NCBI RefSeq assembly: GCF_027887165.1
Contig: NC_077232.1
Coordinates: 4,039,211-4,103,210 of the forward strand
Source: Monodelphis domestica
Taxonomy: Eukaryota > Chordata > Mammalia > Didelphimorphia > Didelphidae
DNA length: 64,000 nucleotides
Reading direction: 5' to 3'
This document shows positions 53,000 through 62,285 of this stretch, piece after piece. The notes under the pieces were generated by a model. That model saw only the letters and a program-made list of their open reading frames with translations, was not told the origin of the DNA and made no database searches. The position numbers and the translations under genes were made by a program. How positions within the stretch are numbered: position 1 is the first letter of the stretch; each line of letters starts with the position of its first letter.

Positions 53000-53104
53000 G
53001 CAGCGCACATCCTTCCTTGGCCAGGTCGGCAGTCTCCAGACACAGGCCTGTGAGCTCTTCCCAGAGGGAGGCGGGCTTTGCCCAGGGATTTACTCTCAGC
53101 CCAC

Positions 53105-53315
53105 ACTCTTGAGAGCACAGAGCACCCGGGGGCCCTTCCATGCTCTAAGTGCCCCCCTAGTCCTGGCATGTCTATGTTCTGTGTTCTAGACTCCCGTTCA
53201 ATGCTTTGGATCCTGGGTGTGACATCCCAGCTTCCACGTTCTAGAGGCCTTCCTAGGTCTTCCACCCACTTTTAACGTTCCACGTCCCCCGATTCTGTGC
53301 TCGAAGGTCCCCGCC
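53105..53315 (-). repeat. Relic of the 'AGAAC..GTCAGAGCT' tandem family, antisense
   Basis: Degenerate units: 'catgctctaagtgccccc', 'tatgttctgtgttctagact', 'cacgttctagaggccttcct' and 'acgttccacgtcccccgatt' with 'tgtgctcgaaggtccc'. They are reverse-complement relatives of the pieces that build the 45-kb array, with about 40 bp per unit. Confidence 0.55.
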
Positions 53316-53334
53316 AGCAGCAGCCTCTGTGAAC

Positions 53335-53460
53335 TTGACTGATGAGGAAACAGAGGCAAATAGAGATTCAGTGACTTTCGCAGGGTCATACAAGAATACT
53401 AAAGTGCCTTGTGTCCAGGGCTGGATTGGAACTCAGGTCTTCCTGACTTTGGGTTCAATT
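53335..53460 (-). mobile_element. Mar1/MIR-type SINE, antisense
   Basis: 'actgatgaggaaacagaggc', 'gattcagtgactttcgcagg', 'gctggattggaactcaggtc' and 'ttcctgactttgggttc'. Confidence 0.8.
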
Positions 53461-53519
53461 CTTGGAAACAATGGTTATTTCAGGACATTTTTAAGCCACA
53501 AGCTTAACTGGCTCTGAAA

Positions 53520-53690
53520 GTAACCTGGAAAAAGGGCTGATTCTGGAGGCGGAGGAGCTGGGTTCAAATCCTGCCTCTTGTGTTTACTATCGGTTTACTC
53601 CTTCACGCTCCCCTCTCCTTCTAAGTCCCTTATTTCTAAAATGAAGGGGTTGGACCTCGGAGGTCTTGGTCCCTTGTAGAGGACCCAGAC
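53520..53690 (+). mobile_element. MIR-type SINE, sense
   Basis: 'gattctggaggcggaggagc', B-box 'gggttcaaatcctgcc', then 'cttatttctaaaatgaaggg' and 'ggacctcggaggtcttggtc'. Confidence 0.75.
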
Positions 53691-53749
53691 AGATTAAGTA
53701 AATTGTTCAGAGACAGAGGCAGAACCCGGGCCTCTCTTGATGACTTCAC

Positions 53750-53935
53750 ACAGCCTCTCTGCTCCTATCTTAGTCGGAGAAAGTGGAGAAGTGATTTTCC
53801 AGCGACTGCCTAGTCAGCATGCGGCAAGGTCAAGATTTGAACGTGAGACCAGCCGGTGAAGGGACTTGCCCAAGGTCACACAGCTAGTAAGGGTCTGAGC
53901 CTGGATTTGAACCCAGGAAGGAGTCTCAGTGCCTC
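53750..53935 (-). mobile_element. MIR-type SINE, antisense, with a second copy overlapping
   Basis: Two antisense cores follow each other: 'caaggtcaagatttgaacgt' (about 53825), then 'gggacttgcccaaggtcaca', 'cagctagtaagggtctgagc' and 'ctggatttgaacccaggaag'. Confidence 0.75.
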
Positions 53936-54471
53936 CAGGCCCACCTTGTAGCTTTTCAGTTCTTCCAGAGCTATTGAGCCACCATTGTGACCACCACCAT
54001 CTCCAAGACCCCTTTTATCTCTGAGATCCTGCATTGCCGAGGCACAAGCAAGTGAGCCAGGCAGCACGCAGGGCTGTCCAGGAAGTACTGGGGCTGGTTC
54101 GCTCAGGGCTGTTCAGAGCTTCCCTCAAGGTGCAGAAAGACCCCCGGTGTGTGGATGGCAGCCAGAGCTCCGGGAGGGGAAGGGGCCACTGTTTCCCCTC
54201 CCGGAGCTTTTGCAGTCCAGCCTGCCTGGCCACATTGGGCTGAACCAGTTGACCTTGGAGGAGTCCCCTTCTTGGCGAGCCTGAGACTGGGCTCCTGCCT
54301 CCCATTCCATGCCTCTCCTGGGCTCCCCAGTGGCCTCCCTCAACTCTGCTCGTCCCAGAACCCGGATCACTCTCTCCAGGGAGCTGTCCTTCGCTCCCAG
54401 CACCTGCTTGGGCCACTCGGTGGAAATTCCCAATTACTCATTTAGAAAAAAGAATGTGGGTTCCCGCGCCT
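53936..54471. other. Unassigned sequence
   Basis: No gene or repeat recognised. Frames on both strands at 54015-54445 have no domain. Confidence 0.35.
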
Positions 54472-54745
54472 TCCCTGCTCCTAGTCTCGGGGCTCCCCCT
54501 CCCCCCTTCCCAGCTCCTAGTCTCGGGGCTCCCCCTCCCCCCCTTCCCTGCTCCTAGTCTCGGGGCTCCCCCTCCCCTCCTTCCCAGCTCCTAGTCTCGG
54601 GGCTCCCCCTCCCCCCTTTCCCTCCCTTTCCCAGCTCCTAGTCTCGGGGCTCCCCCTCCCCCTTTTCCCCCCCTTTCCCAGCTCCTAGTCTCGGGGCTCC
54701 CCCTCCCTTCTCCCCCCCCCCCCCCTTCCCTGCTCCCAGGCTCAG
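54472..54745. repeat. C-rich minisatellite, six units of 36-47 bp
   Basis: The marker 'ctagtctcggggctccccct' starts at 54481, 54517, 54554, 54591, 54638 and 54685, so spacings are 36, 37, 37, 47 and 47 bp. Growth of the C/T tract between markers explains the longer units. It ends in a run of about 14 C near 54713-54726. Confidence 0.95.
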
Positions 54746-55930
54746 GGCTTGAGGGCACCGCGGGCACCGTGATGATCTTTTTCTTTAAATAGCCTCACCA
54801 GGGCCTCCTCTGCCCGGGCTGACTAGCCTCTGGCCATTCCGTAAGTGCTAGCCTGACTTCCCTATTTATAGCTCTCAATGGCGCTCCATGTGCTCCCCGG
54901 CCTAGAAAGGTCATTGGACAGAGAAAGTATTTACCTCTCAAACAGTATCGCGATTGTCTCCTTCCTGGCCCGTCATGGGACTGATTTCAACATGGCGGCT
55001 TCCTCCGTAGATTGCGCTTCCGTCTCCGAAGACGCGGCCCTGCTCACAGCTATGCTGCGGGGAGGTTTTGAGGCGCGCCAGGGAGAAAGTGGAGGCTGGG
55101 CATCCCCTCCTCTGCCTCCCGGTGGGCCCTGATCAGAGTTCTACCAACAGTCTGGATCGCCCAAAGGAAAGGAAGATCCTCCGTCCAAGCTCGCCCCAGG
55201 CAAGCCGTCCCGCCCTGCCTCGCAGTCCCTAGACGGGCCTTCACTGAGGTCCCCTCCAGGGTCAGACATTCTGCCGGTAGCTTGAGACGCAGACAAAAAG
55301 GGCAAACAGTTCCTGCCCTCCGGAAGCTTCCTTTCTATTGGAGGGAAATGAAAAGGATCCATAAAAGGGAGGGCAGAATTTCAACGGAGGCCATCCCGAT
55401 TCATCTCGGAGGAAGCCCTCCAGCCGCTGGGGAGCCAAGAGAGTCCTCAGTGCACCCCCAAACGGATGAGGAAGCGCGGAGACCAGATGAAAGATGAGGC
55501 CCCGCCTCCTGCATCGCGAGGGAGGGAGGGAGGGAGGGGGCAGCCCCTGCCTGTCTGCGGATTTGGACCTCACCTGGCTTCTGTCATCCTCCAAGTCGCC
55601 GACCTTCTGCCCCTGAAAATGGGCTCCATGTCTTAGGGTTAGACCTGCAGCTCCTCTTCCCGGGTGTCTCCAATGGGCTTAGACTTTGGGGGCTAACCGA
55701 GCGCTTTGGTTACAATCCGACCACAACTCTGCCAACTCCCCAGGCCCCAGCGGGCAGGGAGCAGCGCGACATTTTGTACCCAGCAGGCACTGGATGTTTT
55801 CGGAACACAAATATTTGATGAAATGCAAGAACTGAGTGTGCTAATGAGTGCCTGGGTCACAATTGTGACTCGGCTATGCTCGGGCAGAAGGAGGAGGAAA
55901 ATAAAATGAGTGCCTCGGCTTTCATTTCCT
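54746..55930. other. Unassigned; CpG-rich patch 54960-55100, L2 trace near 55770-55830
   Basis: An ATG in a good context at 54991 opens a 46-codon frame in a CpG-rich patch, but I recognise no protein and see no firm splice signal. 'acccagcaggcactggatgt' followed by 'aatatttgatgaaatg' at about 55778 is a weak L2 3' end. Confidence 0.35.
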
Positions 55931-55934
55931 TTGG

Positions 55935-56100
55935 CAACTTTTCTGAGACTCAGTTTCCTTATCTGTAAAATGGGAAAGAATAACACCAGCACAGCATTGT
56001 GCACCAGTCTCAGAGGGTTGTTATGAGAACTGAATGAGATAATGCCTGTAAAGGGTTTAGCAAACCTTAAAGTACTACTCACATATCAGCTGTTATTATT
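55935..56100 (+). mobile_element. MIR/Ther-1 SINE, sense
   Basis: 'gagactcagtttccttatct', 'gtaaaatgggaaagaataac', 'agagggttgttatgagaact' and 'gaatgagataatgcctgtaa', with 'agcaaaccttaaagtactac'. Confidence 0.88.
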
Positions 56101-56109
56101 ATCATTATT

Positions 56110-56572
56110 TCTTCCATCCTCTCCCTTCCTCCCATCCTTCCTTCCTTCCTTCCTTCCTTCCTTCCTTCCTTCCTTCCCTTCCTTCTTTCTTCTCCTTTCT
56201 TTCTTTCTTTCTTTCTTTCTTTCCTTCTTCTTCTCTTTCTTTCCTCTTTCTCTTCTTTTCTTTCTTCTTTCCTCCTTTTCCTCCTTTCTCCTTTCCTCCT
56301 TTCCCTTCCCTTTCCTCCTTTCCTCCTTCCTCCTTTCCTCCTTTCCTCCTTTCCTCCTTTCCTCCTTTCCTCCTTTCCTCCTTTCCTCCTTTCCTCCTTT
56401 CCTCCTTCCCTCCTTTCCCTCCCTTCCCTCCCTCCCTCCCTTCCTCCTTCCTTCCTTCCTTCCTTCCTTCCTTCCTTCCTTCCTTCCTTCCTTCCTTTCC
56501 TTCCTTCCTTCCTTCCTTCCTTCCCTTCCTTCCTTCCTTCCTTCCTTCCTTCCTTCTTTCTTCTTCCTTTTT
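56110..56572. repeat. TTCC/TTTC/CTCCTTTC polypyrimidine array
   Basis: About 460 bp. The outer parts are (TTCC)n, the inner part is a CCTTTCCTCC-type repeat (56270-56420) and (TTTC)n lies at 56195-56225. The 213-codon Ser/Leu/Phe frame is an artefact. Confidence 0.95.
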
Positions 56573-56574
56573 AA

Positions 56575-57088
56575 AAGTTCTATTGTGTCTGTTCTAAGGT
56601 CTCTCCTGGCTTTGACCTTCCCTGGTCTTTGGTCCCTCTTAGTTCCTACATCCTATGTTCTATATTCTAAGAGCCCTCCTTAGCTCTGACAGTGCACATT
56701 CTAAGTTGTAAGGTGTCTCCTAGTTCTGACATTCTGTTCTATGATCTCTCCTGGTTTTACCATTCCCTAGTCTTTGATCCCTTGCATCTCTGCTGTTCCA
56801 TGTTCCATGTTCTTAGTTTCCTCCCAGCTCCAATATTCCAACATCCTTCCCAACTCTGGTATTTTATGTTCTATATTCTAAGGCCATCTCTAGATTTTAC
56901 ATTCTCTGTTCTAAGATATCTGTCTCTTGGGTACAACATTCTGTCTTCTTTGTTCTAAGCTTCTTCTAGCTCTGACATTCCATGTTCTGTAGCCTTGAGT
57001 TCTTCCTAACTCTGACTTCCTCTAAAGTCCTTCCTAATTCTGGCAGTCTATGTTCTCAGATCCTCCTCACTCTGATAGCCTTTGTCTC
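56575..57088 (-). repeat. Degenerate tandem of the 'GTTCTAAG..CTCTGACATTC' family
   Basis: More than ten units of about 40-50 bp read like 'ttctaaggtctctcctggct', 'tctgacattctgttctatga' and 'attctaaggccatctctaga' on the plus strand. In reverse complement the unit becomes 'agaac..gaatgtcagagct..gagaggacctt', the same motif that builds the 172-bp units at 45.1-45.8 kb. Confidence 0.8.
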
Positions 57089-57089
57089 A

Positions 57090-57205
57090 TGGTCCCATTA
57101 GAATATAATCTTCTTGAGGGCAGGGATTCTGCTTCTCTCTTTTGTTTCTCTAGCACTCAACATCAAGCTAGGTATATAGTAGGGAATTAAATACTTTCAG
57201 TTGAA
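57090..57205 (+). mobile_element. L2 3' end, sense
   Basis: 'cattagaatataatcttctt', 'gagggcagggattctgcttc' and 'atagtagggaattaaatact'. Confidence 0.85.
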
Positions 57206-57244
57206 TTAGCAAACCTCCACCCAGTAGCTCTATTTTTGGCCTCT

Positions 57245-57746
57245 AGATCACCATCAGTCAGTCAACAAACACTGATTAAACGCTTACTGTATGCCAAACA
57301 CTGACTGAGGAAACTAAGAAAGTTTAAAAACATGGCCCCAACATTCCAATGTCTACACAACAGTGTAGACAGAAGGCGATCTCATTGACTGAGGGAACTC
57401 ATGTTGGACTGACATGGCAGGGGAGAGGCAGTCAAGACCTTTGGCAGAATAGAAGGTGGAACTGGAACTGAGTATAGAGGGAAGTCAGAGAATGAGGAGA
57501 CAGAGAATATTGCAGGCAAGGGGGACAGATAATGAAAGGGCAGAGAGATAGGAAAGGGAGTGTCATGAATGTGGAGCCAAGAGAAATCCAGTTGGCCTGG
57601 ATTGTAGAGAACATGGAGTAGAGTCATATAAGAGGACTGAAAATGTAGGAAGGTCCCTGGTTGGAGAGACTTGGAGTGTCAGGCAGATGACTTTGTATTT
57701 GATCATGGAGGCCATAGAGAACCACTGGAGCTTAATGAGTAGGAAG

Positions 57747-57748
<2 letters not shown>
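57245..57748 (-). mobile_element. L2, antisense, 3' part
   Basis: 'agtcaacaaacactgattaa', 'cgcttactgtatgccaaaca', 'gactttgtatttgatcatgg' and 'aggccatagagaaccactgg' with 'cttaatgagtaggaagggg'. The ORF2 part resumes at 58180, after a GA array and an L1 end. Confidence 0.88.
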
Positions 57749-57840
<92 letters not shown>

Positions 57841-57995
57841 GAGACAGAGAGAGAGACAGAGACAGAGACAGACAGAGACAGAGACAGACAGAGACAGAGA
57901 CAGAGACAGAGAGACAGAGACAGACAGAGATACAGAGAGAGCCAGGGAGAAGGGAGAGATGGGGGGGGGGGGAGAGACAGAAAGAGAGAAGACAG
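57749..57995. repeat. (GA)n and GACAGA array with G-run
   Basis: About 245 bp: pure GA (57751-57828), then GACAGA units, then about 12 G at 57961-57972. The Arg/Glu and Ser/Leu frames are artefacts. Confidence 0.95.
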
Positions 57996-58009
57996 ATGCA
58001 AATTCGGAG

Positions 58010-58180
58010 AGAGGGAAGGAGGGAGGGATGATACATGTATAACCCAAATCAAATTGCTTCCTCTCTCCAGAGTGGGGAGGGAAGGGGGGAAGGAGACAGT
58101 TTGGATCTTTTAACTTCAGAAAAATGTATGTGGAAAATTGTTATTACATATAATTCGGAATCTAAATTGTCTCTTAAAAA
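58010..58180 (+). mobile_element. L1 3' end inserted in L2 (probable)
   Basis: 'cagaaaaatgtatgtggaaa' followed by 'attgttattacatataattc' resembles the sense 3' end of marsupial L1 ('aaaaattgtttttacatgta'). It has a G/A-rich lead-in. It interrupts the antisense L2. Confidence 0.6.
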
Positions 58181-59115
58181 TAGAATGACATGAAAGTTGC
58201 AAGTCTATGTGACTATGGCAATGGCAAAGGCTTTCTAGAATACTGGGAGAATTGGGAAGAAGGGAAGATTTGGTGGGAAAGAGAAGTTCTCTTTGGGATT
58301 TCTTGTGTTGAAGGGAGAGCTGTACAAGAGCCAGTTGGAAATGTCCAGCTGGAAGTCTGGGGAGAGATGAGATGAATAAGGAGATCCGAGCCTCTTTGGC
58401 ATAGAAATGACAAATGACTCCATGAGAGCTGATGAGATCAGCATTGAGACAGAGGGGAAAAGAGAAGAGGGCCCAGGACAAAGCCTTGGGGCAACCCAAT
58501 GCTAGTCAAGTGATCTGGATGAAGAATCAGCGGAGGAGGCTGAGAAGAAGTGGTCAGGCAGGTAGGAGGAAAGCCAGGAAACATCAGTACTCTAAACCCA
58601 GAAAGAAGAGAGAATCCAGGAGATGAGGGTTAGGGTGTCCAAAGGCTTCTGAGAGGTCAGGAAGGATGAAGAATGAGAAAACACCTTTAGATTTGGCTAT
58701 TAAAATTGGCACTGACAACTTTAGCCAGAGAAATTTCAGTTGGTCCATAGGATTGGAAGCCAGAGTGCTAGGATTTAGATGAGAGGAAATGGAGGCACCC
58801 ATTGTGGATGGCTTCTTCAAGGAAAAAGGAAGGAGAGATGGGACCATAATTAGCAGGGAAGATCCCATCCAAAGAGGGCTTTTCAAGGACGGGGAGGACA
58901 TGGGTATGTTTGAGGACAGCAAGGAAGGACTCAGGAAATAAGGAGAGGCTGAAGATTAGGGCAAGTGAGGATAACAGAGGGGGATACTCCACTGGAGAAG
59001 GCAGGATGGAAAGGGATCATTTATGCAGGGAGGAGTGTGCCTTGGAAGGGAGAAAAGCTACTTCATGTGAGACAGGGATGGAGGAGGAAAGAGGGGTAGA
59101 AGGATTCTGGGTAAT
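58181..59115 (-). mobile_element. L2 ORF2 remnant (reverse transcriptase), antisense
   Basis: Minus-strand translations contain pieces of the L2 reverse transcriptase in order: 'FILPDLSEAFGHPNPHLLDS' for the LLDLSAAFDTVDHSLLLD block (minus, about 58660-58610), 'GCPKALSWALFSF' for GVPQGSxLGPLLF (about 58497-58460), and 'LISSHGVICHFYAKEARI' for LISSHGxxxHLYADDSQI (about 58437-58385). The catalytic YADD is YAKE at 58392-58403. The frame is broken several times (pieces lie in different frames), so the copy is dead. With 57245-57748 it is the longest L2 in the window. Confidence 0.88.
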
Positions 59116-59117
59116 GT

Positions 59118-59243
59118 GAGGAGAAGGGAAGAGGAGAGAAGAGAGGAGAAGAGAGGAGAGGAGAGGAGAGGAGAGGAGAGGAGAGGAGAGGAGAGGAGAG
59201 GAGAGGAGAGGAGAGGAGAGGAGAGGAGAGGAGAGGAGAGGAG
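59118..59243. repeat. (GGAGA)n pentanucleotide array
   Basis: About 125 bp of GAGGA units, pure from about 59150. It abuts the 5' side of the dead L2. Confidence 0.96.
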
Positions 59244-59334
59244 AGTGGGCTCTTGGGGAATGGCCTCATTTTTGTCAATGAAATAGGAGGCTGAGTTCTC
59301 AGCTGAAAAAGCCCAGAATGAGGAGACTTGGGTT

Positions 59335-59500
59335 TGAGTCAGAGGATCATAGATTCAAAAGACATCTAGTCTAAGCCTCCCACTTGACAGATGAGGAAAT
59401 TAAGGCTTAAGATGCTTAAGTGATCTATCTGGGTGCCAAGGTCACCCAGGAAGTGAGCCTCAGAGGCGGGATCTGATTTGGGTCATCTGCTTCTGCCTTT
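59335..59500 (-). mobile_element. MIR/L3-like repeat, antisense
   Basis: 'gaggatcatagattcaaaag', 'acatctagtctaagcctccc', 'gacagatgaggaaattaagg' and 'gccaaggtcacccaggaagt'. Confidence 0.7.
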
Positions 59501-59504
59501 CTTG

Positions 59505-59590
59505 GTTTATGACCTTGGACTGTTATTTTGCCTTTCTCATCTTCTGTTTCCTCCCTTGGTAAATGGGAACAGCAAAGCATTTCATTAATG
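59505..59590 (+). mobile_element. MIR fragment, sense
   Basis: 'tatgaccttggactgttatt' and 'tctgtttcctcccttggtaa' with 'atgggaac'. Confidence 0.65.
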
Positions 59591-59694
59591 AGGTTGGCTG
59601 GCCTCTGGCTAGTGTTTTACAGAGTGCAGAAGGGTGGGCTTTCGACATCTCATTTGCCCACATTGGTGGCCCTGTGGGGTTGATAGCCCATGCC

Positions 59695-59805
59695 ACTGGG
59701 CCCTTAGTAGAATGGAAGTTCCCTGATGGCCAGGGCAGATTAATTTCTCTCTGCATCCCGAGGACCTAGGAGGGTGCTTCATACCTGCTTAATTAATGTC
59801 TGTTA
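59695..59805 (+). mobile_element. L2 3' end, sense
   Basis: 'ttagtagaatggaagttccc', 'atggccagggcagattaatt', 'ctgcatcccgaggacctagg' and 'tgcttaattaatgtctgtta'. Confidence 0.8.
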
Positions 59806-60639
59806 GGGTGGAATTAATAACCTCCTTACTTGGCAGGACTGGGAGAAAGTCTTAGAGACTCCAGACGGATAAGCACTGAGTAAAACTCATGGCCACCCAG
59901 CACCCTGGGGATCTGAGGTGCTCCCCATTCCAGTCTTCCAGGGGATTCCAATCCTGATGAATCTTCTCCTCTCCAAGGTAGGTCATTCCAGTTCCTTCAA
60001 CACAGCTCCTCCCTCTGCTGGCTCTCCCACCTCGGCTGTTTTTCAGGTGCCAGGGTCTGGGTGGGGCTGCTCCCCTTGGACTTCTCAAGAACCCGGGGTG
60101 AGTGAGAGGCTGCTGCTTTCCCAGGCCCCGGCGGACAATTCCCAGGTGGCCTGGCGCCAAGTGGCGAAGGCCAGAACTGTTAGTGGGCCCCACGCTATTG
60201 GCTCCTAGCAATTGGTAGACTCCAGAATCAGGTAGGTACTATCTTGGACCCCACCCAGGGGAGCAGAGTTCTTGAAGGACTCAGGAGACCTCATTAGATA
60301 ACGGCCTCACCTCTCAGGCTATCCTACCATTTGCAGAGCCAAGGAAAGGGCTATCATAATAAGGCCCTTGCAGATGACCTTTGAAGTGGCAACACCCAGC
60401 AAACAAGACTTTTACCCTCCCAGGGGGACCCCCTCAATAAAGCTGGTGCTGAGAGCAGGGCTGCCACCTGCCTTGTAGACCAAATGAGCAAGGAGACCGA
60501 TGTTTGACTCCATGGAATTAGGATTGGGTGCTTGGCCTGCAGGAGGCAGAACTGATGGGTCATTCATTGGTCATGTGATAATGGAACCTTCCGTGTCTCA
60601 ATAGACACCTCCCATTTTGGGGTGCTTTAAAGCTTACAA
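59806..60639. other. Unassigned sequence
   Basis: No gene or repeat recognised. Frames of about 100 codons on both strands (59852-60211) have no domain. Confidence 0.35.
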
Positions 60640-60748
60640 GCGCACTTTTCTTCACCACAGATATTGTACAGGAGGCATTCCAAGTATGATTATCCCCATT
60701 TTTCTGATGAAGAAACTGAGGCTCAGAAGAGAGATGATCGGCTCAGTG
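60640..60748 (-). mobile_element. MIR fragment, antisense
   Basis: 'gattatccccatttttctga' followed by 'tgaagaaactgaggctcaga', with a weak 'aggaggcattccaagtatg' before it. Confidence 0.7.
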
Positions 60749-60884
60749 GCATGTTGGCTTTTCAGCTCACTTATCTGCCGGGTGTTTCTTGACTGTGCAT
60801 CAGTTCACGAAAGCCTTCCCAGGCTCCTCAGGCTACTCCTTGCATTTCTCAGCTCTCCTAACATGGCAGCTTTATGGCCCAGCT

Positions 60885-60965
60885 GGGCCGGCCATTCCCC
60901 AATTGGTGGGCACTCCCTCACTTTCCACTGTGGTTTGGTCTTGTTGTTTTTTCACCACAAAATGT
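60885..60965 (-). mobile_element. L1 antisense fragment (short)
   Basis: 'ggccattccccaattggtgg' followed by 'gcactccctcactttccact' and 'ttcaccacaaaatg' matches the antisense L1 segment around 'ttcagccatgatggctgaat' and 'cccccatttccatttctttg' of 31.4 kb. Confidence 0.65.
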
Positions 60966-61009
60966 TCTCTTTCTCTCTTTAAAGGGTAAGTCATTAGTAT
61001 CCTGTGGGA

Positions 61010-61278
61010 TTCGATTCAATTGAGCGAGCATTTGCAGGATACCAGGCACTCTGCTGGGTGTTGGGGGAAAGCTAAGACAAAATAAACAAATGAAACACGG
61101 GCACATGAAAGTCCCCCTTTTCCAGGCTCCAAGAACTTGCATTCTATTTGGGATGGGGAGCCAACATATTCCCAGGCGAGAACTATGAACCCTGCCAAGC
61201 AATGCTGAGGTCAGGGAGAGCAGGGGGATTAGGCAAGGCTTCCTAGAGGAGGTGCCACCTGATCGAGATTTAAAAACA
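61010..61278 (-). mobile_element. L2 3' region, antisense
   Basis: 'gcgagcatttgcaggatacc', 'aggcactctgctgggtgttg', 'ctccaagaacttgcattcta', 'aggcaaggcttcctagagga' and 'ggtgccacctgatcgagatt'. Confidence 0.85.
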
Positions 61279-61286
61279 AGAAAAAA

Positions 61287-61490
61287 CTGGGTCAGCTAGG
61301 TGACTCATTGGGCAGAGCACCAGGCCTGGAGATGGGATGTCCTGGGTTCAAATCTAACCTCAAACACTTCCTAGCTATGTGACCCTGGGTAAGTCACTTA
61401 AGCACCATTGCTTAGCCCTTACCTGTCTTCCACGTTGGCATTGGTACTTAGTATTGATTCTAAGACAGAAGGTGAGGGTTTGACCAAAAC
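61287..61490 (+). mobile_element. Type A SINE, sense, near full length
   Basis: 'gggtcagctaggtgactcat', 'gggcagagcaccaggcctgg', B-box 'gggttcaaatctaacc', 'atgtgaccctgggtaagtca', 'tattgattctaagacagaag' and the tail 'aaaacaacaacaacc'. Confidence 0.9.
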
Positions 61491-61616
61491 AACAACAACC
61501 TCACCCCACCGAGGAATTCTGCTCTAATAATGAGGATCAAACATGCTAACTGCTTCATTTGGGATTCCAGAAATCCTAGCATCTTAGCTACAGAAATAGC
61601 TTGTCCAGTCTAGCTT

Positions 61617-61812
61617 CATTTTAAAAAACCCTTCCCTTTAGTCTTAGAATTAATACCATGGATATTGCTTCTAAGCCATAAGAGTGGTGAAGGCTAGGCA
61701 ATGGGCATTAGGTGACTTGCCCAGGGTCACACAGCTAGGAAGTGGCTGAGGTTCTGAACCCAGGACCTCCTTTCCCTAGGCCTGACTCAATCCCACCTAG
61801 CTGTTCCCATCC
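61617..61812 (-). mobile_element. Type A SINE, antisense
   Basis: 'aaaacccttccctttagtct', 'tagaattaataccatggata', 'gcaatgggcattaggtgact', 'tgcccagggtcacacagcta', 'gaacccaggacctcctttcc' and 'cacctagctgttccc'. Confidence 0.88.
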
Positions 61813-61829
61813 CACCTAATTTTATAGGA

Positions 61830-61915
61830 GATCTTGAGGCATAAACAAATAAAGTGTAATGGCAGAGGTAAGATTTGAACCCAGGTTCTGTGATGCCCAA
61901 GTGGGAACTCTTTCT
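61830..61915 (-). mobile_element. MIR fragment, antisense (weak)
   Basis: 'aggagatcttgaggcataaa' and 'gaggtaagatttgaacccag' with 'gttctgtgatgcccaag'. Confidence 0.55.
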
Positions 61916-62039
61916 CTGTACCCAGTAGTCAGCTTCATGCCCTCATCTCCAAACAGCTCTCCCTGGTAACTACAATAGAAACTGCTTAGCACTGTGCTCG
62001 ACACAAGTGTCTATTGACTGACCACCTGCCATATTGTCT

Positions 62040-62285
62040 CATCTTCTGTATAAATGGAGATTTTGAACCTGTGACTTCATTCCCCAGAAGTCCTTAGTAC
62101 TTCCCCAAGTTCCCTATAGTCTCTCCTGCGTCTCCACATTGGCGAGGCCACGTTATTGGTATTTAAGTGGACGTATGCTCCTCCCATGCCCTCTTTGACC
62201 TGCGACCGGGCGGAATTCAGGCAGTTCTTGTGCTTTCGTTATTATTACTAAAACTTTATAAAATAGATTGTTTCGTTATTGTACC
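62040..62285 (+). mobile_element. Possible LTR fragment (family unknown)
   Basis: The order of signals recalls an LTR: a TATA-like TATTTAAG near 62159, a conserved-looking middle ('tttgacctgcgaccgggcgg'), and an A/T-rich end with AAACTTTATAAAATAG near 62250-62268. There are no clear ends or flanking repeats and no coding part. It could equally be another old repeat. Confidence 0.35.

Noticed and set aside
54991-55132. First exon starting at the ATG in AACATGGCGGCTTCC
   Set aside because: The 46-codon product matches nothing I know. The motif is equally explained as a YY1-type site, and I see no firm splice donor or downstream exon.
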